Below are positions 26,367 to 35,146 of a DNA stretch of 64,000 bases, piece after piece (the first letter of the stretch is position 1; every line of letters begins with the position of its first letter). The notes under the pieces are model-generated. The model was not told the origin of the DNA, did not search any database, and was given only the letters and a program-made list of their open reading frames with translations. The position numbers and the translations under genes are program-made. Origin of the DNA: Weizmannia acidilactici (GTDB taxonomy: Bacteria; Bacillota; Bacilli; Bacillales; Bacillaceae_C); assembly GCF_008974225.1 (NCBI RefSeq), contig NZ_BKZR01000003.1, positions 1 through 64,000 on the forward strand, given 5' to 3'.

Positions 26367-27618
26367 CCCATTCCGGCGCCCCTTCTTCATCTTCCAAAAG
26401 CAGCACATCCACCTGCAGCCCTTTTGTAAAACCACGTGACCCGCCCGGCAGCACGATGAGGGCATTTGCTTCAATTAAAGACGAAACGATATTCGATTTG
26501 TCCATCCTGACTGGGCCTGCGTGTATCACGCCTGCTTCATAAGACAGTTTCGCGCGCACAAACCGGGTGAACGGGTTCGGTTTCGGAAAATCTTCCCCAA
26601 GGGTTGCCTGCGCTCTTTTCAAATATACGTTCCGATGCCCGAGCATCGTTTTCAAATACGGGCGGACGAACAGTTCAAAGCCGACATAGCACGCGGACGG
26701 ATTGCCGGAAAGCCCGAACAGGATTTTTCCGGCAAGGACGGCTGCCGATGTTACGCTGCCCGGGCGCATTGCCACTTTATTGAACAATAGTTCGGCGCCA
26801 AGTTTTTCATACACTTTCGGAATATAATCAAAATCGCCGACCGAAACGCCGCCTGTTGTCATGACGATATCCGCTTCCCCAAGCGCCCGTTTAACAGCTT
26901 CATAGGTTTCATTAAAATCATCTTTTACAAGGCGGTAAAAAACGGGTTCGCCCCCGGCGCGGATTACCTGACCCCACAGCATATAGGCGTTGCTGTTGCG
27001 GATTTTCCCTTTTTCGAGCGGTTCGTCGACTTCGAGCAGTTCCGATCCGGTTGCAATGATCGCGGCTTTCGGTTTTTTCATCACCGGCACATCCTGATAT
27101 CCAAAAGTGGCGAGCGTTGCCATGACGCCCGGGTTTACCGTGGTGCCTTTTGGAACAAGGATCTCGCCTTTTTTCATATCCTCGCCGATCTCGACGATGT
27201 TCTCGCCTTTTTCGACTTTTCGTTTAATTTGCACATAAATTTTTCCGTCTTTTTCCAATTCTTTTGTGAGTTCCACCATGATGACAGCATCGGCTCCGTC
27301 CGGAATCGCGGCCCCGGTCATAATTTTGACGGCTTGATCAGGCTTAATCCCTTCATCCCATGTATAGCCGGCGCCAATTGTGCCGAGGACTTCAAGCAGA
27401 ACAGGATGGTCCGCATTTGCTTCCGCCGTTGATCCGGAAAAAATAGCGTACCCGTCATACGGTGACCGTTTAAACCACGGCACATCATTCGTGGCCGTCA
27501 GATCTTTTGCCAGCACCCGGTTCAAACTTTCTTTGATCGGCACGGTTTCCTGACGGCCTGTTCGCGTCCATTCCATCACTTTTCGTATGGCCTCTTCGAC
27601 TTTTATTGGTTTTCTCAT
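26311..27618 (-). CDS. moeA: Molybdopterin molybdenumtransferase MoeA
   Basis: Inserts molybdate into the adenylated pterin. The 435 residues show SPYDGYAI near residue 50, GAAIPDGADAVIMVE, the MTTGGVSVGDFDYIP signature and GLSGNPSACYVGFELF, all MoeA hallmarks. It lies 90 bases behind mobA across a spacer with nested stems. Confidence 0.96.
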   Translation of the reverse strand: MRKPIKVEEAIRKVMEWTRTGRQETVPIKESLNRVLAKDLTATNDVPWFKRSPYDGYAIFSGSTAEANADHPVLLEVLGTIGAGYTWDEGIKPDQAVKIMTGAAIPDGADAVIMVELTKELEKDGKIYVQIKRKVEKGENIVEIGEDMKKGEILVPKGTTVNPGVMATLATFGYQDVPVMKKPKAAIIATGSELLEVDEPLEKGKIRNSNAYMLWGQVIRAGGEPVFYRLVKDDFNETYEAVKRALGEADIVMTTGGVSVGDFDYIPKVYEKLGAELLFNKVAMRPGSVTSAAVLAGKILFGLSGNPSACYVGFELFVRPYLKTMLGHRNVYLKRAQATLGEDFPKPNPFTRFVRAKLSYEAGVIHAGPVRMDKSNIVSSLIEANALIVLPGGSRGFTKGLQVDVLLLEDEEGAPEWDENITDRRLQRQRENHFS

Positions 27619-27652
27619 GCAGCATCACCGCCTCGTTTTATTCTTTTATGGG

Positions 27653-27713
27653 ATGACCGCGAAATTGCTTTGCTTAGCAGGCAAGTTGCAAAGCCTCTAT
27701 CATCCACGGTCAT
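27653..27713 (-). other. Nested stems in the mobA-moeA spacer
   Basis: Outer arms ATGACCG (27653-27659) and CGGTCAT (27707-27713) enclose inner arms GCTTTGC (27667-27673) and GCAAAGC (27688-27694). The outer arm reaches the mobA stop. It has no T run, so it is not a standard terminator; a processing or stability element inside the operon is possible. Confidence 0.4.
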
Positions 27714-28270
27714 TTTAAATCATCTTTTGTATTGATATTGGCAAACCATTTTTTCTGCTCAAAATCTATTATTTTCACTCGGCAGTCTTCAAAAAGGCTA
27801 CGCATGCTTAAATTGCCTGTGTCCAGTTTTGCGCGGATTTTCTCTTTCGCCCGCCTGTGAAAGACGGAAATGAGCGGCTGGAGCCTTCCGCCCGCACGAG
27901 AGACAATCACATCCCATTCCGGAGCCCTCTGCGCTAGGAGTTTTTCGATCACACTTTGTTTGATCCATGGTGTATCACACGGCAAAACGGCGTACCATTC
28001 CGCATCGATTTCCGTCATTGCCGAATAAATCCCGGCAAGCGGGCCTTTCCCACGATACTGCGGGAGATCGAAAATCACGCAGATGCGTCTGGTCTGAAGG
28101 ATTTTTACGGCGAGATCGGGCCTCGCCACGATCACGATATCATTCAACCCGGCAAAGGCTTCCACACTGTATGCGACCATTTCTTTGCCATTTATTTTTG
28201 TGAGCGATTTTTCACCGCCAAACCGCCGTGACATCCCGCCGGCCAGCACAATCCCTGCCGTTTCTTTCAT
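27710..28270 (-). CDS. mobA: Molybdenum cofactor guanylyltransferase MobA
   Basis: Attaches GMP to the cofactor to give the guanine dinucleotide form needed by formate dehydrogenase and nitrate reductase type enzymes. In 186 residues the nucleotide loop is VLAGGMSRRFGGEK, with LPCDTPWI as the metal-binding motif. The start at 28270 overlaps the moaB stop by one base (TAATG). The presence of mobA implies the missing client enzymes are of the DMSO reductase family. Confidence 0.94.
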   Translation of the reverse strand: MKETAGIVLAGGMSRRFGGEKSLTKINGKEMVAYSVEAFAGLNDIVIVARPDLAVKILQTRRICVIFDLPQYRGKGPLAGIYSAMTEIDAEWYAVLPCDTPWIKQSVIEKLLAQRAPEWDVIVSRAGGRLQPLISVFHRRAKEKIRAKLDTGNLSMRSLFEDCRVKIIDFEQKKWFANINTKDDLK

Positions 28271-28767
28271 TACCGGTTGAGCTCCCACACAATATGTTTT
28301 AATTCCGGCAAAATCAATTTTTTCATGGCAAGGGAAACAGCGTTGCTGGACCCCGGCATGCAGAACACCACTTTTTTGCCGATCGTACCGGCGAGGGCTT
28401 TGCTGAGCATCGAAGCGCTTCCGATCTCCTCATAGCTTAAGTAGCGGAATAATTCCCCGAAGCCCGGCATCTCCCTATCCAGCAGTGTGCGGACAGTTTC
28501 TACCGTTATATCCCTGTTTGTAAAACCGGTTCCGCCGTTTAATAATACGGCATTGACATTTTCAGCCGCCGATTGCACAGCCGGGCGGATTTCCGCCGCC
28601 TCATCTCTTACAATACAATATTCAACCGCTTCGATTCCCTCCTGCTTTAATAAATCCATGATCAACTTCCCGCTTTTATCAGTTTCTTCCGTCCGTGTAT
28701 CCGAAACGGTAATGACCTTGCAAAAAACTGGGATATTAGCTTTATGTTTATGTTCTTTCGTGCTCAA
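28270..28767 (-). CDS. moaB: Molybdopterin adenylyltransferase MoaB
   Basis: Adenylates molybdopterin before molybdate insertion. The start is TTG at 28767, seven bases behind GGGGGG, giving 165 residues; the frame is open 97 codons further upstream but that part lies in moaA. Marks are VITVSDTRTEETDKSG, LLNGGTGFTNRD and a SYEEIGSASMLSKA region, then the FCMPGSSNAV motif. Confidence 0.94.
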   Translation of the reverse strand: MSTKEHKHKANIPVFCKVITVSDTRTEETDKSGKLIMDLLKQEGIEAVEYCIVRDEAAEIRPAVQSAAENVNAVLLNGGTGFTNRDITVETVRTLLDREMPGFGELFRYLSYEEIGSASMLSKALAGTIGKKVVFCMPGSSNAVSLAMKKLILPELKHIVWELNR

Positions 28768-28771
28768 CGTT

Positions 28772-29773
28772 TTACCCCCCAATATACGACATTTCAATCC
28801 GCTTCCCCTTGTAGGTCGGATTTTTCCCTCTTTCCTGCGAATACCGGTCGCATCGGACATCCCAGACACACTTAATCTGTGCGGCCAGCTCCTCATCGCT
28901 GGCGCCATTCCGCATTGATGAAAGCAGGTCAGTCCCTCTTGCAGCAAATAAGCAAGTATAGATTTTCCCGTCCGCGGACAGCCGGCAGCGCGTGCAGTCC
29001 CCGCAGAATGGCTGTGATACGGAAGAAATAAACCCGACTTCGATATCCGTCCCCACATAACGGCAGCGTTTTGCGACCTCGCCGTAATAATTTTCTTTTA
29101 ACGGTTCAAGCGGCATTTCCTTGGAGATCATGTTGTAAATTTCTTTGCTGGTAACCACTTCATCCAGCTTCCAACCGTTCAGGGATCCGACATCCATAAA
29201 TTCAATGAAGCGGAGGGTGATCCCTTTTTCTTTAAAATAAGCGGCCATCGGCAAAATTTGCGAATCATTCATGCCCCTTTTAACGACCATATTGACCTTT
29301 ACTTTCATCCCTTGCCGGACGGCTTCATCCATTCCTTCTAAAATTCTCGATGATTTTGCCCCGACGCCGTTAATGGCGGCAAAAACTTCATCATCAAGAG
29401 CATCCAGGCTAACATTGATGCGTTTCAAGCCTGCTTTTTTTAAAGACGCGGCATATCTTTTTAAAAGAAAGCCGTTCGTTGTCATCGACAAATCTTCAAG
29501 TCCTTCGATGTTGTCAAGCATGCCCACAAGCTGATCGATATCTTTCCGTAACAAAGGCTCGCCACCCGTTAAGCGGATTTTCCGTACACCCAATGAAACG
29601 AAAAGTTTCGCGAGGCGTACGATCTCTTCGAATGTCATCAACTCGGACCGTTTCATAAAACAATATTTCTGTCCTTCGTCAGCAGGCATGCAGTAAGTAC
29701 AGCGGAAATTACAGCGGTCCGTCACCGAAATCCTTAAATCCAAAAGCGGCCGGTTCAGCATATCGGTCAGCAT
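28772..29773 (-). CDS. moaA: GTP 3',8-cyclase MoaA
   Basis: A radical-SAM enzyme that starts molybdopterin synthesis from GTP. The 333 residues have the N-terminal SAM cluster CNFRCTYC and the second, C-terminal cluster in PFCGDCTRC followed by TCLFA, and the family ends in Gly-Gly as here (SYIGG). First gene of the moa cluster, with an FNR-type box about 65 bases upstream. Confidence 0.97.
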   Translation of the reverse strand: MLTDMLNRPLLDLRISVTDRCNFRCTYCMPADEGQKYCFMKRSELMTFEEIVRLAKLFVSLGVRKIRLTGGEPLLRKDIDQLVGMLDNIEGLEDLSMTTNGFLLKRYAASLKKAGLKRINVSLDALDDEVFAAINGVGAKSSRILEGMDEAVRQGMKVKVNMVVKRGMNDSQILPMAAYFKEKGITLRFIEFMDVGSLNGWKLDEVVTSKEIYNMISKEMPLEPLKENYYGEVAKRCRYVGTDIEVGFISSVSQPFCGDCTRCRLSADGKIYTCLFAARGTDLLSSMRNGASDEELAAQIKCVWDVRCDRYSQERGKNPTYKGKRIEMSYIGG

Positions 29774-29835
29774 GTTTGTCTACATCTCCATTTTAAATTC
29801 TATTTCCATGTTACAAAAGTCAGGAATGGCAATAA

Positions 29836-29851
29836 TGTGATGCACGTCACA
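29836..29851 (-). promoter_or_regulatory. Perfect FNR-type box upstream of moaA
   Basis: TGTGATGCACGTCACA fits TGTGA-N6-TCACA exactly. It lies between modC and moaA, 63 bases before the moaA ATG. The local fnr is broken, so the site may be served by another Crp/Fnr protein or be unused. Confidence 0.75.
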
Positions 29852-29874
29852 TTTTTTAAAAATTCACCAAAAGT

Positions 29875-30897
29875 TCAAGATAACCTCATGAGATGTTCTT
29901 TCGGTAACACCAGCTTCTTTTCCCCGCTTAAAACGGACCCGATCTCCCGCGGCGAAACGAAAGCCTCTACGGTAAACCACGGTGTTTCCACAGTGACAAG
30001 ACAATTTTCAATCCCTTGGTGTATGGCCGTGACACGATAGTCAAAAGCATTTTCATCCGCATTGTCCGCAAATTCAATATAATGGGCATGGATACCGAGA
30101 TAACGGGCTTCCTTCCCTATTCCGACCGCAATCCGCGCGCCGCCGATGGTGCAAAACGATCCCCCGCTCCTGTCAACTCTCAAAATATTCCGGCATCCGA
30201 TAATCTTGGCCGCCACCGCTGACTCTGGCCTTGTGATCACATCTTGTTTCGGCCCGGCCTGGAGTACTTTCCCGTTTCCGTACAAAATGAAGTGGTCGCA
30301 TAAGAGATTAGCCTCTTCCAAATTATGGGTAACCAATAGAACGGTGCCGCCAAAATTTTCTTTGAGAAACGATAAAAACTCATTCATCAAATACTGCTTC
30401 GTGTCGGGATCCACCGCCGAAAAAGGTTCATCCAGCAGCAGGCAGTCCGGTTCCCGGATAAGCGTCCTTGCAAGTGCCACACGCTGCTGCTGCCCGCCTG
30501 ACAGCTCATTCGGATAACAGTTTTCATACCCTTCCAATTTGATCTTTTTTAAAAAAGCAGCCGTTTTCTCTTCTATTTCCTTTTTTGTCCTACCTTTTAA
30601 ACCAAATGCGAGATTTTGTTTAACGGTTAAATGCGGAAAAAGCGCATAATGCTGGAACATATACCCCGCTTTACGGAACCGTGTTTTGACTCGGATGTTT
30701 TTTTCCCGATCAAAAATCACCCTGCCGTTTACTTCAATATGGCCGGCATCGGGATTTTTAAGCCCGGCAATGCATTGCAGCGTTAAACTTTTGCCGCTTC
30801 CGGACGGGCCTAAAATGCCGGTAATGCCGGGTAGTGCCTGAAAATCAACATCAAGCGCAAAACGTGGCAATGTTTTTTTAATCTTTACGAGCAGCAT
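29875..30897 (-). CDS. modC: Molybdate ABC transporter, ATPase ModC
   Basis: Energises molybdate import. The 340 residues carry Walker A GPSGSGKS, signature LSGGQQQR, Walker B CLLLDEP and a C-terminal regulatory (TOBE-like) part from about 250. The start at 30897 is nine bases behind AGGTG; it overlaps modB by 20 bases. Orientation and order modA-modB-modC match the standard operon. Confidence 0.9.
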   Translation of the reverse strand: MLLVKIKKTLPRFALDVDFQALPGITGILGPSGSGKSLTLQCIAGLKNPDAGHIEVNGRVIFDREKNIRVKTRFRKAGYMFQHYALFPHLTVKQNLAFGLKGRTKKEIEEKTAAFLKKIKLEGYENCYPNELSGGQQQRVALARTLIREPDCLLLDEPFSAVDPDTKQYLMNEFLSFLKENFGGTVLLVTHNLEEANLLCDHFILYGNGKVLQAGPKQDVITRPESAVAAKIIGCRNILRVDRSGGSFCTIGGARIAVGIGKEARYLGIHAHYIEFADNADENAFDYRVTAIHQGIENCLVTVETPWFTVEAFVSPREIGSVLSGEKKLVLPKEHLMRLS

Positions 30898-31576
30898 GCC
30901 TGTCTTCACCTCTGATTACCCGTTTTTCAAGCCGCTTGATCCCGTATAAAATGGCGACGGACAAAACCGTCATGATGATCACGAGGAGATCAGCCGTACG
31001 TGTATCTCCGTTCATCAGGGCATCATAAATGGCAATAGACATGGTTTCCGTCTGGTTGGGAATACTGCCGGCAACCATTAATGTCGCACCGAAATCCCCG
31101 AGCGCGCGTGCAAATACAAGCATCATACCGCTCGTCAAACCCCTCCATGATAAAGGGATGACAACGGAAAAAAATAAATTCCATTCCGAGCGCCCGAGCA
31201 CTCGGGCGGCATGAAGGAGATCCTCATCAATGCCGGCAAAAGCCGTCCGCGCCGATTGAATAAAAAAAGGAATGGAAACGGCCAGAGCGGCGATGACCGC
31301 CCCTGTTTGCGTAAAAACAACCGTGATCCCGAAATGCTGTTCGAGAAAACGGCCGACCGCACTCTGCCTACCTAGAAAAATAAGCAAATAATAGCCGAGG
31401 ACGGTCGGCGGCAGTACGATCGGCAATGTCAGCAGCGCATCCGTAAAATCTGCCAGTTTCCCTTTCGACCTGCTTAAATAATAAGCCGCCGGCAGCCCCA
31501 AAACCAGGGAAAAAACGGTTGCCAGCAATGCAACTTTAAAAGATAAGTAGATCGGGAAAAAGTTGAGGTGCGCCAC
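30878..31576 (-). CDS. modB: Molybdate ABC transporter, permease ModB
   Basis: A membrane channel subunit with about five to six helices in 232 residues. The coupling loop LGRSEWNLFFSVVIPLSWRG contains the EAA-type motif that contacts ModC. The start is GTG at 31576, nine bases behind GAGGGG, three bases past the modA stop. Confidence 0.93.
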   Translation of the reverse strand: MAHLNFFPIYLSFKVALLATVFSLVLGLPAAYYLSRSKGKLADFTDALLTLPIVLPPTVLGYYLLIFLGRQSAVGRFLEQHFGITVVFTQTGAVIAALAVSIPFFIQSARTAFAGIDEDLLHAARVLGRSEWNLFFSVVIPLSWRGLTSGMMLVFARALGDFGATLMVAGSIPNQTETMSIAIYDALMNGDTRTADLLVIIMTVLSVAILYGIKRLEKRVIRGEDRHAARKD

Positions 31577-31579
31577 CCT

Positions 31580-32362
31580 TTACTGCCCCTCAGGTACCGT
31601 GTAGCCGTATTGTTTCATGATTTTTTGCCCGCTTTTGCTTGTTAAAAAGCTGGTGAATTTCCGTGCCGCATCCTGTTTTTCGGAGCTTTTGACAACAGCT
31701 GCCGTCTGCTTCAGCGGATCATACAGGCTGCTTGCGATGTTTTGAACCTTCATGTTCTCCCCCTGCACAAGGGAAAGGGAAACGATCCCGGCTTCAGTAT
31801 TGCCGGATTGGACATATGTGAGCGTATCCGAAATGTTTTTTGCATAGACCAATTTTGATTTTACCTTGTTCCAAATGCCGGCTTTTTGGAGCGCCTGTCT
31901 CGCAGCCATTCCATACGGAGCGGTTTTGGGATTTGCAATCGCAATTTTTTTCACTTTAGGTTTTGTAAGATCATCCAGCCCATTAATGGAAAGCGAACGG
32001 TTTTTATTTGTTGCGATGCCGATTTTCCCGTACGCATAAACGGTTTTCGTGCCTGAGGCGATCAGGTTTTTATCCGCCAGTTGGTTGACATAATCGGCAT
32101 TAGCCGCTGCAAAGACATCATACGGCGCGCCGTTTTCAATTTGCTGTTCCAATTCGCCGGACGCCGCGAAAATAAACTTCACTTTGATGCCGGTCTGCTT
32201 TTCAAACTGTTTGCCGATTTTCTGGAAAGATTTTGCTAAATCGGAAGCTGCTGCCACATTGATTTCCACCGGTTTTGATTCCTTTTTCCCGGAGGCACTT
32301 TTCCCCGCCGAACACCCTGCAAGCAGCAAGATGCAAAGCAGTGCTAAACTTAATTTTTTCAT
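31580..32362 (-). CDS. modA: Molybdate-binding lipoprotein ModA
   Basis: Captures molybdate outside the membrane. The 260 residues start with a lipoprotein signal ending LLLAGC (lipid cysteine at 17), then EINVAAASDLA and FAASGELEQQI, whose serines line the oxyanion pocket in the family, and NPKTAPYG further on. First gene of modABC; the spacer in front (32363-32513) is AT-rich and should hold the promoter, but I could not pick a confident one. Confidence 0.95.
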   Translation of the reverse strand: MKKLSLALLCILLLAGCSAGKSASGKKESKPVEINVAAASDLAKSFQKIGKQFEKQTGIKVKFIFAASGELEQQIENGAPYDVFAAANADYVNQLADKNLIASGTKTVYAYGKIGIATNKNRSLSINGLDDLTKPKVKKIAIANPKTAPYGMAARQALQKAGIWNKVKSKLVYAKNISDTLTYVQSGNTEAGIVSLSLVQGENMKVQNIASSLYDPLKQTAAVVKSSEKQDAARKFTSFLTSKSGQKIMKQYGYTVPEGQ

Positions 32363-32513
32363 CTAAATCACCTATTCCAAAACTCTACTTTATTGTGAAA
32401 AAATGATATGTATTTATCATTTATCATAGCGGATTTAATTTTCATTCTCAATTTTTTGGTACACCTGAAAATTTTACCACTTATGCCGATTACAATACCT
32501 TTTCCTATCAAAA

Positions 32514-32542
32514 AACCGGGCAGCGCAACAGCTGTCCCGGTT
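32514..32542 (-). terminator. acsA terminator
   Basis: AACCGGG and CCCGGTT arms around an AGCTGTTGCGCT centre, with six T on the minus strand. Confidence 0.85.
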
Positions 32543-32548
32543 CTAACC

Positions 32549-34267
32549 TCAATCTTCCATTGTCGACAAATCACCGGCCGGCAGGTTCAATTCCCAAGCC
32601 TTCAGCACGCGGCGCATAATTTTCCCGCTTCGTGTTTTCGGCAGTTTTTCGCAAAACTCAATTTCCCTCGGGGCGGCATGGGCGGCAAGGCCTTTTTTCA
32701 CGAACTGGCGGATCTCTTCCTTCAGCTCATTCGACGGTTCGTACCCGCCCCTTAGGGCGATAAACGCTTTAATGATTTCCCCGCGCACAGGATCCGGCTT
32801 GCCGATCACGCCCGCTTCAGCAACAGCCGGGTGTTCGATCAATTTGCTTTCGACTTCAAACGGCCCGACCCGTTCACCGGAAGTCATGATGACATCATCG
32901 ACACGGCCCTGGAACCAGAAATAGCCATCCTCATCCATGTAGGCCGAATCCCCGGAAACATACCAGCCGTTCGGGAAAAAGTAAGATTCATATTTTTGCG
33001 GGTTGTTCCAAATCGCTGCCATCATCGAAGGCCAGCCTTTTTTAATGGCGAGATTACCCATCCGGTTCGGCGGGAGTTCATTGCCTTGGTCATCTACAAT
33101 CGCCACTTTGATGCCCGGGAACGGTTTCCCCATCGAGCCCGGTTTGATGTCCATACACGGGTAGTTGCAGATCAGCTGCGCGCCGGTTTCTGTCATCCAC
33201 CATGTATCATGGATGCGCAGCCCAAAAACTTCATTTCCCCAGCGGATGACTTCCGGGTTCAGCGGCTCGCCGACACTTAAAATGTGGCGGAGCGTCGAGA
33301 GATCGTACTGCCTCACGATTTCATTACCGGCACCCATCAGCATCCGGAATGAAGTCGGTGCACTGTACCAAACCGTGACGCCAAACTGCTCGATCGTTTT
33401 ATACCACGCGGCAGGGCTGAAACGGCCACCGACAACGACATTCGTTGCACCGTTCAGCCACGGGGCAAAAATTCCGTAGGACGTTCCCGTTACCCAGCCC
33501 GGGTCGGCCGTGCACCAGTAAATATCATCTTCTTTTAAGTCCAGGACCCATTTTCCGGTTTGGTAATGCTGGATCATCGCATTATGGACGTGCAGGACGC
33601 CTTTTGGCTTGCCGGTCGATCCGGATGTGTAATGCAGGATAAGCCCGTCGTTTCTGCCCACCCATTCAATATCCAATTTGTCGGAAGCTTCTTTAAAATA
33701 TTTCAGAAAATCTAAAAGCTTCCCTTCTTCCCCGACATTTTCCCCGACGACAAAGATCGTTTCGAGCGCCGGAAGCTGGTCAACCGGAACGCGCCCGACA
33801 AGGTCCGGGGTCGTGACGAGGACTTTTGCTTTGCTGTCTTCAAGCCGGTCTTTTACGGCCCCTTCCATGAATGCTTCAAACAGCGGGCCGACAATTGCAC
33901 CGAGCTTAATTGCGCCAAGCGTGGCAAAATACAATTCAGGCGAACGCGGCATGAAGATAAAGACGCGGTCACCTTTTTGGACGCCTGCTTTTTCTTTCAA
34001 CACATTCGCCGCTTTGTTCGTCAGTTTTTTCATTTCATAGAATGTATATTTCTCGTTGCGTGTGTCACTTAAATACATGAGCGCCACTTTATTTTTGCGG
34101 AAGCTTTCCGCATGGCGGTCAATCGCTTCATACGCCATATTGACGCGGCCGGTTTCCGACCATGAAAAATTTTTCTCCACGTCTTTCCAGCTGAAAGTTT
34201 TGTAAGTTTCCTCATAGTTTTTCAGATTATAATCCCCTTGCACCGTTGGTAACGCTTCCAGTTGCAT
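32549..34267 (-). CDS. acsA: Acetyl-CoA synthetase
   Basis: Activates acetate to acetyl-CoA using ATP. The 572 residues equal the B. subtilis length. The AMP-loop is YTSGSTGKPKG, followed by WWMTETGAQ, and the C-terminal PKTRSGKIMRR contains the catalytic lysine that AcuA acetylates to switch the enzyme off. The start at 34267 has GGGGG eight bases upstream. Divergent from acuABC, the genes controlling its acetylation. Confidence 0.97.
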   Translation of the reverse strand: MQLEALPTVQGDYNLKNYEETYKTFSWKDVEKNFSWSETGRVNMAYEAIDRHAESFRKNKVALMYLSDTRNEKYTFYEMKKLTNKAANVLKEKAGVQKGDRVFIFMPRSPELYFATLGAIKLGAIVGPLFEAFMEGAVKDRLEDSKAKVLVTTPDLVGRVPVDQLPALETIFVVGENVGEEGKLLDFLKYFKEASDKLDIEWVGRNDGLILHYTSGSTGKPKGVLHVHNAMIQHYQTGKWVLDLKEDDIYWCTADPGWVTGTSYGIFAPWLNGATNVVVGGRFSPAAWYKTIEQFGVTVWYSAPTSFRMLMGAGNEIVRQYDLSTLRHILSVGEPLNPEVIRWGNEVFGLRIHDTWWMTETGAQLICNYPCMDIKPGSMGKPFPGIKVAIVDDQGNELPPNRMGNLAIKKGWPSMMAAIWNNPQKYESYFFPNGWYVSGDSAYMDEDGYFWFQGRVDDVIMTSGERVGPFEVESKLIEHPAVAEAGVIGKPDPVRGEIIKAFIALRGGYEPSNELKEEIRQFVKKGLAAHAAPREIEFCEKLPKTRSGKIMRRVLKAWELNLPAGDLSTMED

Positions 34268-34300
34268 GCACATATCCCCCTTTGTTTAGATTCATATACC

Positions 34301-34329
34301 ATTATATATGAAAATCAATTTATTCACAA
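34301..34329 (-). promoter_or_regulatory. Sigma-A promoter of acsA
   Basis: TTGTGA and TATAAT on the minus strand with a 17-base spacer, about 35 bases before the acsA start. Confidence 0.6.
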
Positions 34330-34392
34330 TTTAATTAAATGGTGTACAAAGTCAACATTTTGAACAATTCGGGAATATCACTTTCCATGTAT

Positions 34393-34411
34393 TGTTTTTG
34401 CCGGAAAAACA
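34393..34411. promoter_or_regulatory. Palindrome in the acu promoter region
   Basis: TGTTTTTGCCGGAAAAACA is symmetrical except for one pair. It overlaps a possible weak -35. It does not fit the cre consensus well. Confidence 0.4.
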
Positions 34412-34430
34412 TGAGATGATGAAGATGCAT

Positions 34431-34448
34431 AATGAATGATCATTCATT
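34431..34448. promoter_or_regulatory. Perfect 18-base palindrome upstream of acuA
   Basis: AATGAATGATCATTCATT is fully symmetrical and ends 40 bases before the acuA start. TGAATGA half-sites resemble those of TetR-type fatty-acid regulators (FadR of Bacillus), but without that site's central spacer. Confidence 0.5.
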
Positions 34449-34488
34449 GAATTGTTTTTCTTTTGATTTGTTTAAGGGATGGTGGAAA

Positions 34489-35121
34489 ATGGAACATAAG
34501 AAAACCTATTATTCTAAGGAATTGGAAACAAAAGCCGGGTTGCTTGTGATTGAAGGGCCAATTCCCGGGGAAAAGCTGGCAAAAATGGAGTTCCATGGAG
34601 ATTTAAAAGCTTTCCGTCCCGCCCCGAAACAACTTGAAGCGCTGGTTGAAATTGCCGACCTGCCTGAAGGAAGGATCATCATCGCCCGGGACGGCAATAC
34701 CGTTGTCGGCTATGTGACATTTTTATATCCGGATCCGCTGGAACGCTGGTCTGAAGGCCATATGGAAAACCTTCTCGAACTCGGTGCCATCGAAGTCATC
34801 CCGAAATACCGGGGAAATGCTGTAGGCAAGCATTTGCTGAAAGTTTCCATGATGGACGATGCGATGGAAGACTATATCATTATTACGACGGAATATTACT
34901 GGCACTGGGACATGAAAGGAACCGGGCTAAACGTGTGGGAATACCGGAAAATGATGGAAAAAATGATGAGCGCAGGCGGCCTGAAATGGTTTGCCACCGA
35001 CGATCCGGAAATTTGCTCGCACCCGGCGAATTGCCTGATGGTGCGGATAGGAAAAAGGGTTGGCCAGGAATCGATTGAGCAATTCGACCGGATCCGGTTT
35101 AAAAACCGGTATATGTATTAA
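34489..35121 (+). CDS. acuA: Protein acetyltransferase AcuA
   Basis: A GNAT-family enzyme that acetylates and inactivates AcsA. The start at 34489 gives 210 residues, the B. subtilis length; the longer reading from 34432 begins within the palindrome and lacks a ribosome site. The acetyl-CoA region is around VIPKYRGNAVGKHLL, matching the R/Q-x-x-G-x-G/A motif. First gene of acuABC. Confidence 0.95.
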   Translation: MEHKKTYYSKELETKAGLLVIEGPIPGEKLAKMEFHGDLKAFRPAPKQLEALVEIADLPEGRIIIARDGNTVVGYVTFLYPDPLERWSEGHMENLLELGAIEVIPKYRGNAVGKHLLKVSMMDDAMEDYIIITTEYYWHWDMKGTGLNVWEYRKMMEKMMSAGGLKWFATDDPEICSHPANCLMVRIGKRVGQESIEQFDRIRFKNRYMY

Positions 35122-35146
35122 TTTTACGGCAAAGGGGATGGGAAAC

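Noticed and set aside
28768..29058. 97-codon N-terminal extension of moaB
   Set aside because: It overlaps moaA out of frame and has no MoaB similarity; TTG at 28767 has a ribosome site.
32831..33280. Plus-strand frame opposite acsA
   Set aside because: Shadow of acsA codon bias; no independent evidence.
35060..35146. Upstream extension of acuB overlapping acuA
   Set aside because: No ribosome site; ATG at 35147 gives the family length.
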